From Isoetes taiwanensis (Eukaryota; Streptophyta; Lycopodiopsida; Isoetales; Isoetaceae), in the NCBI GenBank assembly GCA_021234155.1, contig JAJEKV010000555.1, positions 84,305 to 148,304 on the forward strand: a stretch of DNA of 64,000 nt, given 5' to 3'. This document shows positions 11,056-19,778 of the stretch, piece after piece. Every line of letters begins with the position of its first letter. Positions within the stretch are counted from its first letter, which is position 1. The notes under the pieces are model-generated. The model did not search any database. It had not been told where the DNA came from and saw nothing but the letters and a program-made list of their open reading frames with translations. The position numbers and the translations under genes were made by a program.

Positions 11056-12475
11056 ACTAAGTGGAAAGTCGTCACCATGGACTTCATAACGGGACTTCCA
11101 AGTACTCCAAAGGCCACGATGCCTTAATGATGATAGTCGACAAGCTATTCAAGATGGCATATTTCCTGCCATGTAGAACAATGGATACAACCTTATATAT
11201 CGTCCTGTCATTCACAAAAGAAATCTTTAGGTTACATGTAGTGTCGTTTATGTACTCGTACACTACGATTTTGTATGTATAGTAGCTTGAGTAGTGTACA
11301 GTACGTTTTGTACCTCTAAAATGTAGGGTCAATTTTTTCTTAATGGGTTTAAATCATACCTTCATGTCAATTTTGTGCCTCCAATGCCTAATGTCAATTT
11401 CAAAACTAAAAAACCCTAATTGTATGTTTCTAGCTCTTATAGTGGGTTTGGCAAAGAGTAGGTAAACTTTTTATGCGTATAGTTCTTTGCTTTAGTACTA
11501 ATTTTAATCCATTTACATGAATTTGTTGCAGCTTCTTATTTGACCAACCACACCTCTTAAACAACTCCTTATACTTCAGATCTTATAGGAACTCCTCAAA
11601 AAAGTCTAACATTAAGTGCAGAACTTTATACTTTTCCCATCCATAACGTACTGTACGTACTGTACATAAAACAGAAAAGCACATGGCAAACGTAGGTAAA
11701 GTACAAAAAAAATCCTAAAGTACGTAAAAGGCACAATACCTTGGAAGACATACTATACATCAAGTACTTGACAGCACTGGCTACATGGTATGCTTTTAGC
11801 AAATGTCAGATCACGACCCAAAATTTATCATCGCTTTGTGGAAGGATTGCTTCAGCACCATAGAGACAAAGCTTTGGATGAGCACATCCCATCATTTGGG
11901 TAGACCAAATGCACCAATAGGATTTTGGAATACATGTTATAAAATTACTGGAATAGGAAATCTAGATGGGATGGAGTTTGCGTACATAGTACCAAACAAG
12001 AGTCATCCAGGATATCCCCATTTATGGTAAATTACGGCTATCAATGGCTCAAATCAGACACTTAGCACAACCCTGTGTCAACAATAGAAGTCTCTCATAA
12101 ACTCATAAACTATTCACAGATGTAGGAGTTAGTGGGCGAAGTTAGAGGATACCTCCGAGCAACTATGAGTCCATAAAAGAATCTTACCTATAAGCATAGA
12201 CCGGCAAAAGAACTCCAAGTAGGAGATACTGTTGGGCTAAAAATTAAAGTGTAGCAAGGCAAACTAAGAATCGGTAGGTGTAAGAAACTTGCTCCAAGGT
12301 GGGTGGGACCTTTTGGGATCACCGAGAGGATAGAAAACCAATCTTATCGATTGGATTTGCCCGACTGCCTTAAGATACACAAGGTATTCCGTATAAGCCT
12401 TTTAAAGAAGCACACGCAAAACCCAAGTGCGATATTAGAATCTTTAACTTTGAAGGGGATGCGGTCTGAGGGGTG
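11056..12475 (+). pseudogene. Ty3/Gypsy relic C: integrase, interrupted by a 543-bp insertion
   Basis: A second integrase core begins MDFITGLPSTPKGHDALMM, is split by an insertion at 11239-11781, and resumes with MSDHDPKFIIALWKDCFS and ETKLWMSTSHH. The C-terminal part (VGPFGITERIENQSYRLDL, KVFRISLLKKHTQN) follows at about 12290-12440 with indels. As in relic B, the chromodomain segment is deleted. The part from 12276 onward aligns with 9240 onward, which marks a duplicated block. Confidence 0.8.
11239..11781. mobile_element. 543-bp insertion in Gypsy relic C with 6-bp target duplication TACATG
   Basis: TACATG stands at 11233-11238 and again at 11782-11787, while relics B and D have a single TACATG/TATATG at the same point. 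The insert is rich in GTAC steps (GTACAGTACG on the left, CGTACTGTACGTACTGTAC on the right, in inverted arrangement) and has no coding capacity. The ends resemble each other only weakly as inverted repeats (AGTG...TC), so a non-autonomous DNA transposon is likely but the superfamily is unknown. Confidence 0.65.
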
Positions 12476-12711
12476 ATATCCCCAACCAAAAAAACACCCC
12501 CAACCCCCAACAAGTTATATTTGGTTGTTTTTTTTTTTTTTTTTTTTTTTTCTTGGGGACAAAAGCCTTGACCAAAATAAAAAAGTTACCTTTGATGTTA
12601 GCGCCTTCATTATTTTCTTGTGAGTATGCCTTTGGCCCAAGTAATTTTTTTTACATGAATGAGAAGTGGCTCCAGCAAAAATGTTTTGACTACAAATATA
12701 GTGGGAGCTTG

Positions 12712-13010
12712 CATAATGTTTCAATAAGTAGTAAGTTTAAGCATTGAGGCACTCATAGTATTATAATTATCTTACTGTTAAATATTAATATGTTCATGAC
12801 ATTATTGATTCTTTTTATTGTTTTGGATGGAAAGGAAAGAAGAATGTATCGGTTCTGGAAGTACCTAAAGATTTTACTTTTAGGGGTTCCAAGTGCATAT
12901 CGTATGCTTTCATCCATTCATATCCCGATGCAAGATTCACCTCAAATAGGGCCTTTGAAACCTTTGGAAGGCCCCCCACTAAGTGGAAGGTCGTCACCAT
13001 GGACTTCATA
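12712..13010 (+). repeat. Duplicate of 9896-10215 (Gypsy-associated block)
   Basis: TGCATAATGTTTCAATA, AGTAAGTTTAAGCATTGA, ATTATCTTACTGTTAAATAT, GGTTCTGGAAG and TATGCTTTCATCCATTCATA occur in the same order in both blocks. Together with the flanking integrase pieces this shows a tandem array with a period near 2.8-3.0 kb. Confidence 0.85.
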
Positions 13011-13440
13011 ATGGGACTCCCAAGCACTCCAAAAGGCCATGATGCCTTAATGGTGGTAGTCGATAAGCTATCCAAGATGGCACATTTCCTGCCATGTAAA
13101 ACAATGGATACGAGCTTTGATGTGCCCTGTTGTTCACAAAAGAAATCTTTAGGCTATATGGTATGCCTAGAGCAATGGTCTCAGTTTGCGACCCAAAGTT
13201 TATGAACGCTTTCTGGAAAAACTTTTCAGCATCATAGAGACAAAGCTTTGGATGAGCACATTCCATCATCCTCAGACAGATGGACAGATCAAGTGACCAA
13301 TAGGATTTTGGAAGACATGTTACGAAATTACGTCTAGAATAAGAAATCTAGATGGGGCGATTCTATTCATTTGGTAGAGTTTGCATAGCACAACCCCTGT
13401 CAACAGTAGAAGTCTCTCAGAAACTACTCTTAGATATGTA
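12985..13440 (+). pseudogene. Ty3/Gypsy relic D: integrase core fragment
   Basis: A third integrase start (MDFIMGLPSTPKGHDALMVV, VVVDKLSKMAHFLPCKT) is followed by a shifted DPKF-like segment, ETKLWMSTFHHPQTDGQI-like sequence and a shortened C-terminal half. It ends near 13440, where a LINE-like tail sequence joins. Confidence 0.75.
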
Positions 13441-13597
13441 GGAGTTACTACGTCTCTATGTTCTTCGCATTGAAACTTATTGGTCATGCTAGTTAAGGTT
13501 CCCATTTACCTTTTGCATCCCGATGAGCTTGTTTATTGGGTATTGGGACGTAAAAATTCATCTTATCTTATCTTATCTTATCTTATCTTTCTTCATC
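13441..13597 (+). mobile_element. 5'-truncated LINE-like 3' end with (ATCTT)n tail
   Basis: About 150 bp of sequence unrelated to Gypsy is joined to relic D after a shared TAGGAGT and ends in repeated ATCTT units (about 13561-13595). The same pentamer forms the tail of the LINE relic at 46290-48043, so I read this as a short, 5'-truncated insertion of that family. The call rests on the shared tail, not on coding sequence. Confidence 0.5.
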
Positions 13598-14154
13598 TCT
13601 TTTGACTTGTGCTCTTGGCTTCGTTTGCATGTTTTGTTAAATTCACCCATTTGTTTTGCCCCATCCCTCCCTTCCCTCGTTTTGACCTCTATTGTTATCT
13701 AGTTTTTTCAAATATATCTTAGTATTTGGTTCTTCAGTGTCTTGTGTTCCTTTACTTCAAGTTACATCATTGTTCCCATTCTCCTGTTAGTGTGTTAATG
13801 TTTTATTTTGTTCCTTAGGCTCCCTTTTTACTCCATTGCTGCGGTTGGGCATCTTTTTTGCGCTGCTACTTTAAGGCTACATCTACGCTTGGCATCATTT
13901 TGTGTCTTAATGCCTCTAGTGCTAGGTGTCCCATCTTATTCGTTATGCGTTGTCTTTTTATGTTGTAAAAGGTCCTTCAGAGTTTGTGTTAGAAAGTTTG
14001 CTTTTCCACGTTTTATAGTCTTTCATCCTCTCTCTTTACATATGCTCCATAAATCTCAAGTTTTGGATCAGCTTTTAACATTTTATACGTCGCATTCTTT
14101 GCACTATTATTTTTGCGGTGGTAAGGGTTTGATGAAATAAGTCATTTGCCAATT
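13598..14154. other. T-rich spacer between Gypsy relics
   Basis: A T-rich sequence holds a 110-codon + strand reading frame (13808-14140) full of Phe, Leu and Cys that looks like a composition artefact. I see no recognisable domain. Confidence 0.4.
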
Positions 14155-14430
14155 TAGATATTAGAATCTCTAATTTTGTTAGAGATGGCCGAAGAGCAGA
14201 TTGAAATGATTCTAGAAGTGCTTCTGGATAAGTCATTCAAGAAGATAAGGAGATCCCAATTGTCACAATTCTCAGTTAAATGGATACACTTACCAATTCA
14301 TGGATGTTGGAGTCTGACCTAAAGAAGGAGTACCCTGATATGGAGCAATGCAAAAAAGGTTAGCTCGTCACTGGCCATCGACGAGGAGCCCAAGGTCAGT
14401 GCATGGCAACAAGAGAAGCTCCCCCTACCC
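14155..14430 (+). pseudogene. Ty3/Gypsy relic E: chromodomain segment
   Basis: This aligns with 9400-9670 of relic A (ILEVLLDKSFKKIRRSQLSQ, FSVKWIHLPIH, then LESDLKKEYPDMEQC) with a small deletion at the ATW box and a frameshift. It is the only other chromodomain-bearing fragment of the array. Confidence 0.75.
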
Positions 14431-14540
14431 CGCTCCCGCTTCCCCCATCCAGCAAGAATGGGAAAATGAGTACATGCATTCATCTTAGAGTAAGGATCAT
14501 TGAATAATACTGATGATAAGAAACTGCACTCTCCAAACCT

Positions 14541-14625
14541 ATACACAATCCGTCCATCGTATAAATATGAGAAATTCCTTTTCCCAGCAACTCCATTATG
14601 ACGAAAGGCCCCCATATGACTCGGA
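14541..14625 (+). repeat. Dispersed repeat family 3, copy a
   Basis: It matches 37313-37400 (AACCTATAC, ATATGAGAA / TACGAGAA, TTTTCCCA-CAACTC, AAAGGCC, GACTC-GAC) at roughly four bases in five. It is unclassified. Confidence 0.6.
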
Positions 14626-14756
14626 CCCCGTGACGCTTTCGGCTATTGGCAGTAGCCAGCTTCCCGTGCTCATGCAAGAATTCCCTCCCTCTTCCCATTC
14701 TACATAACGTCTTCAAACTTGGCTTCTTGGTGAAGCTTGCCTATCTTCATCCTGGG

Positions 14757-14915
14757 CTCTTAGATGTAGGCATATTTTGGAGGAGATGCCTTGTTGCAAG
14801 ATTTGGCCCCTCATGCAGGCATTCAATGGGGTCAAATGCTTACATGGCTCTAATTTTTAGAGTCCTCTCAACCATTCAAATAAAATTGAATACATTGTAT
14901 GATTGCTGCAATATG
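14757..14915 (+). repeat. Dispersed repeat family 1, copy b
   Basis: This is the second copy of the 4155-4345 repeat, with one unit of the segment that is duplicated in copy a, followed by shared CCTC-CAACCAT and AAATTGAATACA. Confidence 0.75.
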
Positions 14916-15081
14916 TCTTCAGACTTGGCTTCTTGGTGAAGCTCGCCTTCCTTCATTTTCCTGATCCAGCACATAACAACCATAGCAGACAAACAGGCTA
15001 GGGGAATTGGACCCTTTGCGCGGAGCGCAACCCAGAGGCATGTCCTCCCTCTAAAGGGTCCGGGGCTATTCCCATATAGTA

Positions 15082-15140
15082 TGCAAATGCAAGCATTCAA
15101 AGCAATATCAAGCGGATGCAAGCATTCAAAGCAATGTCAA
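15082..15140 (+). repeat. 29-bp tandem duplication
   Basis: ATGCAAGCATTCAAAGCAAT followed by RTCAAG occurs twice in succession. It lies just downstream (in - orientation) of the small gene at 15418-15805 and may belong to its 3' UTR. Confidence 0.7.
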
Positions 15141-15417
15141 GTAGAATTACAGAAGAATACCACACAAACCTTTTTTCTTTCCACATACAAACTAGACACT
15201 TTTTTTGGCTTTTCGCTATGTCTTCATCCCAACAGGCACGCATAAGCGTCATTCTCCATTTGTGGAAGAGAAAGCCCTCCTCCATTTGCCGAAGAGAAGG
15301 CTCTGCAATCATGAAAAAAGGCAACACCAAACATAATCAGAAACACACTACACTACACCCCACACGAGCTCCATACAATTGTAATTCATGGCAGCACTGT
15401 GTCTTCGGGCAAGGGCA

Positions 15418-15805
15418 TCAATTCTTCGAAGCTCTCTCAACAACAGGCCCCCTGGCGACGTTCATGTGGGCCCTAGATGAGCCCTTTACCTCGACATCCT
15501 CCCATTCCATATGCTGCACAGTCTCTTTCAGTGCAGCAAATAGCCTGTTCAACTGCATTCGAAAGAGACAAACAGATGCAACAACCAATTCTGCAAGTGT
15601 ATTGATATTTACAATACCAGAAAGAACCTCCAAGGCCACCTGCACCCTCTTCCCAGACGCAGAAAAAGCCACAAAAGAGGGCATGCCCTGGAGGAGGGTT
15701 TCAATAGAGGGCCACGGAGCAGCATGCCTCTCTGGAGGAGTGGCAGGCAACTCCTCATCACTATCAATATGGATCACCCCATTACCAAAGGCAGCCATGG
15801 CGAGC
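15418..15805 (-). CDS. Small unrecognised gene (126 aa); its 5'-UTR intron holds the Copia element
   Basis: On - , a strong acceptor TTGTGGTTGCAG precedes GCTCGCCATGGCT, a good plant initiation context, and a 126-codon frame follows (ATG at 15796-15798). The protein starts MAAFGNGVIHIDSDEELP, has a Ser/Asp-Glu-rich N-terminus, then hydrophobic/helical segments (EVLSGIVNINTLAELVV, LNRLFAALKETVQHMEW). I do not recognise it. About 14.5 kb upstream, right of the Copia element, CTGTGTACAG|GTAAAG (donor at 30272-30273) would be the matching 5'-UTR exon end, placing the Copia insertion in the leader intron. The overlapping 237-codon + frame is rejected as its shadow. Expression is not shown by sequence, so confidence is moderate. 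Confidence 0.45.
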
Positions 15806-15933
15806 CTGCAACCACAAGCACGATTATAAACATGCCCTCCTCAACCCGCCATGCTGCCCTACTGCTGCACTGGCCTCTCAAACACAAGGCCATCGCCCTT
15901 CTCTGGATGAACAGAACAAATCAAAGGGATAAG

Positions 15934-16456
15934 TGTTATTGCAACAAGACAAATACAAATACTGCTATTAGATGGATCACAAAGTTAAGATTATCAACTT
16001 AAGTTAAATACTTAAGTTAACCAATACACATCATAGAATGCAATAAAATATTTAATTCAAATGAACTATGATGTTATTGTTTCTTATCATTTCGACAACC
16101 CAAGCACCCGATACATTTCAGATTCCACTTCCTGCAATCAAACATCCACAGATCAATCCGATTCTTCTTATATTATAGCTTAGGCGGCACTGACCATTAA
16201 GATCGACGCCTCTTTCCCTGTAAGAACTTTCTTATCTGAACAAGCTCCTTGGCCTAGTTCTATTCGACCGAGATCCTATATTTGCGAGCATTTGAACCAT
16301 TGAAAATGTCACCACTAACCTTGAACCATTGAAATGTCACCATATATAATGGCGGACTGTAGACAAATGTATAAGAAGGAACCTTTAGGAAAATTGGCCA
16401 TATCCCTATACCTTTGCCTTTGCTGAAGAATTATAACATGAACCATAACTTCAACA
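15934..16456 (-). repeat. 3' LTR of the Copia element (523 bp)
   Basis: It is near-identical to the LTR at 29582-30260 over its outer parts. About 200 bases present in the right LTR (near 29996-30204) are here replaced by about 50 unrelated bases (near 16350-16400), so this copy was rearranged after or during insertion. Confidence 0.9.
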
Positions 16457-16467
16457 CTCTCCCTTTC
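16457..16467 (-). promoter_or_regulatory. Polypurine tract
   Basis: GAAAGGGAGAG (on -) lies directly upstream of the 3' LTR, the normal position for plus-strand priming. Confidence 0.8.
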
Positions 16468-16538
16468 AAGTTATAATGATTACAGCAGCTCAATTTGCCT
16501 CAAATTTCCTTACTGCAAAACATGATTGCAATTTGAAT

Positions 16539-16698
16539 AATACTCTGTTCTGTTCAATGCACTTATTGTCTGTTCATTAAGAACATAATTCGCTCTCCCT
16601 GCATGCCATAATCTCTACAATACTCTGTTCTGTTCAGTTCACTTATTGTTTGTTCATTAAGAACATAATTCACTCTCCCTGCATGCTATAATCTCTGC
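16539..16698 (-). repeat. 80-bp tandem duplication in the Copia 3' region
   Basis: Two 80-bp units (16539-16618 and 16619-16698) differ at only a few sites. The second overlaps the RNase H stop region, so the duplication created a second copy of the end of the coding region plus a PPT-like stretch. Confidence 0.85.
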
Positions 16699-17345
16699 AG
16701 CTTATCAAACTTCTTAACAGTTTAAACTTACTGTCTGCCAGCGCCTTTGTCAGAATGTCAGCCACTTGTTGATTTGTACTCACATACTTGACCTGAATAA
16801 TGTTCCTGTTTACTAAATCTCGTATAAAATGCATTTCCAACTCTATATATTTTGTCCTTTCATGTAATACCGAATTTTTAGTCATAGCTATACAACTTGT
16901 GCTGTCAGACTGTAATATTAATGGTTCTCTCTGCTTCATTCCAAGTTCAGCAAGCAATCTTCTGATCCCAACAAGCTCCTTGGCTGCTGAAGTTGTTGCT
17001 GCGTACTCTGCTTCAGCAGAAGACATAGCTATTGAGTGCTGTTTTTTACATTTCCAAGAAATAGGTCCTCCTCCTAGTAACAAGATAAATCCGGAAGTTG
17101 ACTTTCTTTCATCTAAATCTCCAACGCAATCAGAGTCACAGAAAGCTTTGAGATCCAGATTTTCAGAATTGAATGTAATACCATAATTCCTTGTACCTTT
17201 AAGGTACTTCAATATCCTTTTAACAGCTTGCCAATGACTAATTCCTGGGTTATTATAATATCTGCTTAATAGATTGACCGCATATGCTATGTCTGGTCTT
17301 GTACAATTTGCTAGATACATCAAGCAGCCTATTAACTCCCTGTAT
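16670..17345 (-). pseudogene. Copia RNase H domain and pol C-terminus
   Basis: This holds the pol C-terminus with YRELIGCLMYLANCTRPDIA, then RNase H landmarks AFCDSDCVGDLDERKSTSG, SWKCKKQHSIAMSSAEAEY (catalytic D, E and D positions), ALILQSDS-like LILQSDSTSC, HIE-like KYIELEMHFIRD, and the terminal DILTKAL. The frame is open through this domain. It is separated from the RT fingers/palm by the LINE fragment inserted at 17346-17975. Confidence 0.9.
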
Positions 17346-17975
17346 GGATAGTTTTTTTTTTTTTTTTTGAAGAACTGTGTCATCAATATATTAAAAGAAT
17401 GGTAATGTTACAAAGCAAGTGAGGAGGAAGAAGAACTGCCCCAAAGAGACAGCAATACCTCGACACTCCATAACAAACTCACAGAAAAACTGCAACTCTA
17501 GTGTTGTACAAACCGACCATCACCATCTACAACACCCAAGAAGTCCCGCCAAATGGCAAACTTCCACTCTACTAATCCCGGGAACACCAGAAAGCTTTGA
17601 AATAGCTTGTACCTGAGTCGAGGAATCGAGAGGCCGCAGTCAGCCAATCCCCCCGAAGATCCACAACCGCCGCCTAAAATCAGCCACACCAACCAAGCCA
17701 CGCATACGGATGCAAGGCTTGCTGCCGCAAGAGCCGCCAAGCACCAGGATACACATGAAGCACAAAATGGCGGCTAGTCAATCTCACAAAAGCGAGCCCT
17801 AACTCCAATCCCAAAGGTACCAAGTAAGTGAGGGCATAGAACTGCATAATGCTCCACAGTCTCACGATGAAGGCCACAACAAGGACAGAGAGGGCTCACA
17901 CCCGGCCTAAACTTACTCACAAGGGCATTCACCCTGATACAGCGGTGCACCACCTGCCACAGAAGCACCCTCTGC
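17346..17975 (-). mobile_element. 5'-truncated LINE fragment with zf-RVT domain and poly(A)
   Basis: A T-run at 17350-17368 (poly(A) on -) marks the 3' end. Upstream, a - frame encodes WQVVHRCIRVNALVSKFRPG, then CPCCGLHRETVEHYAVLCP, a C-x2-C-x7-H-x4-C zinc-binding domain typical of the end of plant LINE ORF2. The family differs from the large LINE at 18865-26923. The insert lies between the RT part ending ERAE and the RNase H part starting YPYRELIG of the Copia pol. I could not define a clear target duplication. Confidence 0.8.
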
Positions 17976-18850
17976 TCTTTCCTTTTCTGTCCTTGGACAT
18001 TGTTTATCCGAGATCATATTCCCTAGTACCATTGGCGTGATTACTGGCTTACAATCCTCCATATGAAACCTTTTCAATATTCCTGCAACATTTTGACCTT
18101 GATAAAGTGATAAGATCTTAATCTCCTTGTCTTTATGAACCTCTATTCCCAGAAATTTCTTTAATGGTCCTAAATCCGTCATTTGAAATTTGTCTTTCAG
18201 AATTGTTTTACACCTCTTTAAAATCTCTGTATTACTGCTGACCATGATGGTGTCATCAACATACAATGTGATGTAACAAAAATCTGATTTGTCTCTGAAA
18301 ACATAGATGTTCCCATCATCTTTGAGTTTAACAAATCCGTGCTCTTTAAGAAAGGTATCCATACAAAGATATCACTGTCTGGGTGACTGCTTGAGACCAT
18401 AAACGGCTCGTTTCAATCTCCAAACTTTATTTTTCTCCTGCTCAAATCCAGGTGGCTATCTCATATAAATTTCTTCTTCTAATTTGGCATTAAGAAAGGC
18501 TGTATTTACATCCATATGATGTATTTCCAGTCCTCTTGCATTGGCTAAGGCCAATAACACTCGCAGGCTGGTCATTTTCACTATTGGTGAGTATGTATCG
18601 TCATAGTCAACCCCTTGCTTTTGTGTGAACCCCTGTGCAACCAGTCTCGCTTTGTGCTTAATAATCTTCCCATCCGTTCCCTGTTTGATTCTAAAAACCC
18701 ATTTGCATCCAACTACATTCTTGCCTTTGGGTAAGTCCACCGTTTCATATGTTTGAGTTCTTCTGAATGCCTTTAACTCCTCCTCCATAGCCCCCTTCCA
18801 TTCTGTTGCATCAGCTGCTTGCATTGCCTCATCATAGCTTTTAGGAGCCT
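17976..18850 (-). pseudogene. Copia reverse transcriptase
   Basis: This is the RT domain in order: EWKGAMEEELKAFRRTQTYE, VVGCKWVFRIKQGTDGKI, ARLVAQGFTQKQGVDYDDTY, AFLNAKLEEEIYM, then PPGFEQEKNKVWRLKRAVYG and the active-site YVDD in LYVDDTIM. Two in-frame stops fall in the middle: CAG to TAG after EEIYMR and TGG to TGA after SPRQ. Both are transitions consistent with deamination of methylated cytosine. The 5' boundary at 18850 is the LINE target site. Confidence 0.92.
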
Positions 18851-18885
18851 CAGTATCTAATATTTTTTTTTTTTTTTTTTTTTTT

Positions 18886-19219
18886 GAGAGTACGAGATGA
18901 TTTTTTCATTAATTAAGGAAATACATACATAATTGTTTGGAAACCCTCATAGATAGGTTTAACCAAATCAAAATGAGGAAATTATCAAAAATTCAAGTAT
19001 TAGATCAGCAACAGACTATTTAGCCAAAGTCCAGTGAAACTGTAGTTAAAGTTCCTACTCAAGTCTTGTAAAATACTTGAGATCTGTGATGTAGTGGTAA
19101 TCTATTTGTTTCAGAAAGCAACTGTTTCAGCAAAATAAGTTCATCCAAGAAGGTAACTCCATGTGACGTCCAATCAGCAAGCATATCTCTGCTAAGAAAC
19201 CTGCAAAACCAAATAAGAG
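18886..19219 (-). other. 3' UTR of the nested LINE
   Basis: A 334-bp AT-rich non-coding tail lies between the third ORF and the poly(A). Confidence 0.6.
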
Positions 19220-19759
19220 CTATTGCACCTCAGAAGAGGCAATACTGTCAATGTATAGATCATCAGGGATAGTAGGGATCTTTGGGTCATCCGAGTTTAT
19301 GGCATTCTGGAAGAGCTGGTTATAGGATTGAGTGAAGGAGTCTGCAGTTCCCATGACATAGGAATCGGCCATCCATAGATTATCCCTTATTAATCTGTAA
19401 AAATCCTGCTGAACCATGAGAAGAATAAGGGTGCCATAAGCATCAGCTAACATTCTGTGAGTGTAGTACATCTGCCTGTATCTGCTGAATTGTCTTTCAG
19501 TAAATTCATGATGGTTGGAGTTAATGAATCCGAATATATAAACCATTTGCATGACTTCTCTTGTGTATATATCTGCCCAAATCCTTTCTCTTGCCTTACT
19601 GATTTCATTATCCCTGATCATTTCTCTGACTGACCACTGGTTATGAGGGGGGAACTTGACCTGGTGTTCATGTATTCTCTCATCCCCATACAGTTTAACT
19701 TCATACCTATCTGCTCCTCTATCAAATTTTCTTTTCTGATGACCTCTGCAAAGCTCCAT
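19220..19759 (-). CDS. Third LINE ORF downstream of ORF2 (179 aa), unrecognised
   Basis: An open frame of 179 codons starts ATG at 19759, only 19 bases after the ORF2 stop at 19779, and ends at 19220. It begins MELCRGHQKRKFDRGADRY and is rich in charged and aromatic residues (HNQWSVREMIRDNEISKARE, FTERQFSRYRQMYYTHRM, QQDFYRLIRDNLWMADSY), with predicted helical character and an acidic tail. I recognise no domain. The composition is protein-like, with no stops. Canonical plant L1 elements end after the ORF2 zinc domain, so a third ORF is unusual. It could be a captured host exon or a family-specific accessory gene. The tight spacing suggests termination-reinitiation. Confidence 0.6.
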   Translation of the reverse strand: MELCRGHQKRKFDRGADRYEVKLYGDERIHEHQVKFPPHNQWSVREMIRDNEISKARERIWADIYTREVMQMVYIFGFINSNHHEFTERQFSRYRQMYYTHRMLADAYGTLILLMVQQDFYRLIRDNLWMADSYVMGTADSFTQSYNQLFQNAINSDDPKIPTIPDDLYIDSIASSEVQ

Positions 19760-19778
19760 GTATCCTACGAGCAAGAAT

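Noticed and set aside
13808-14140. A 110-codon + frame rich in Phe, Leu and Cys
   Set aside because: T-rich DNA gives such frames by composition; there is no motif or splice support.
15116-15829. A 237-codon + strand frame
   Set aside because: It is antisense to the - strand ORF that has a splice acceptor, a good initiation context and a more protein-like composition. The + frame is Ser/Thr-rich in the way of shadow frames and extends over probable UTR.
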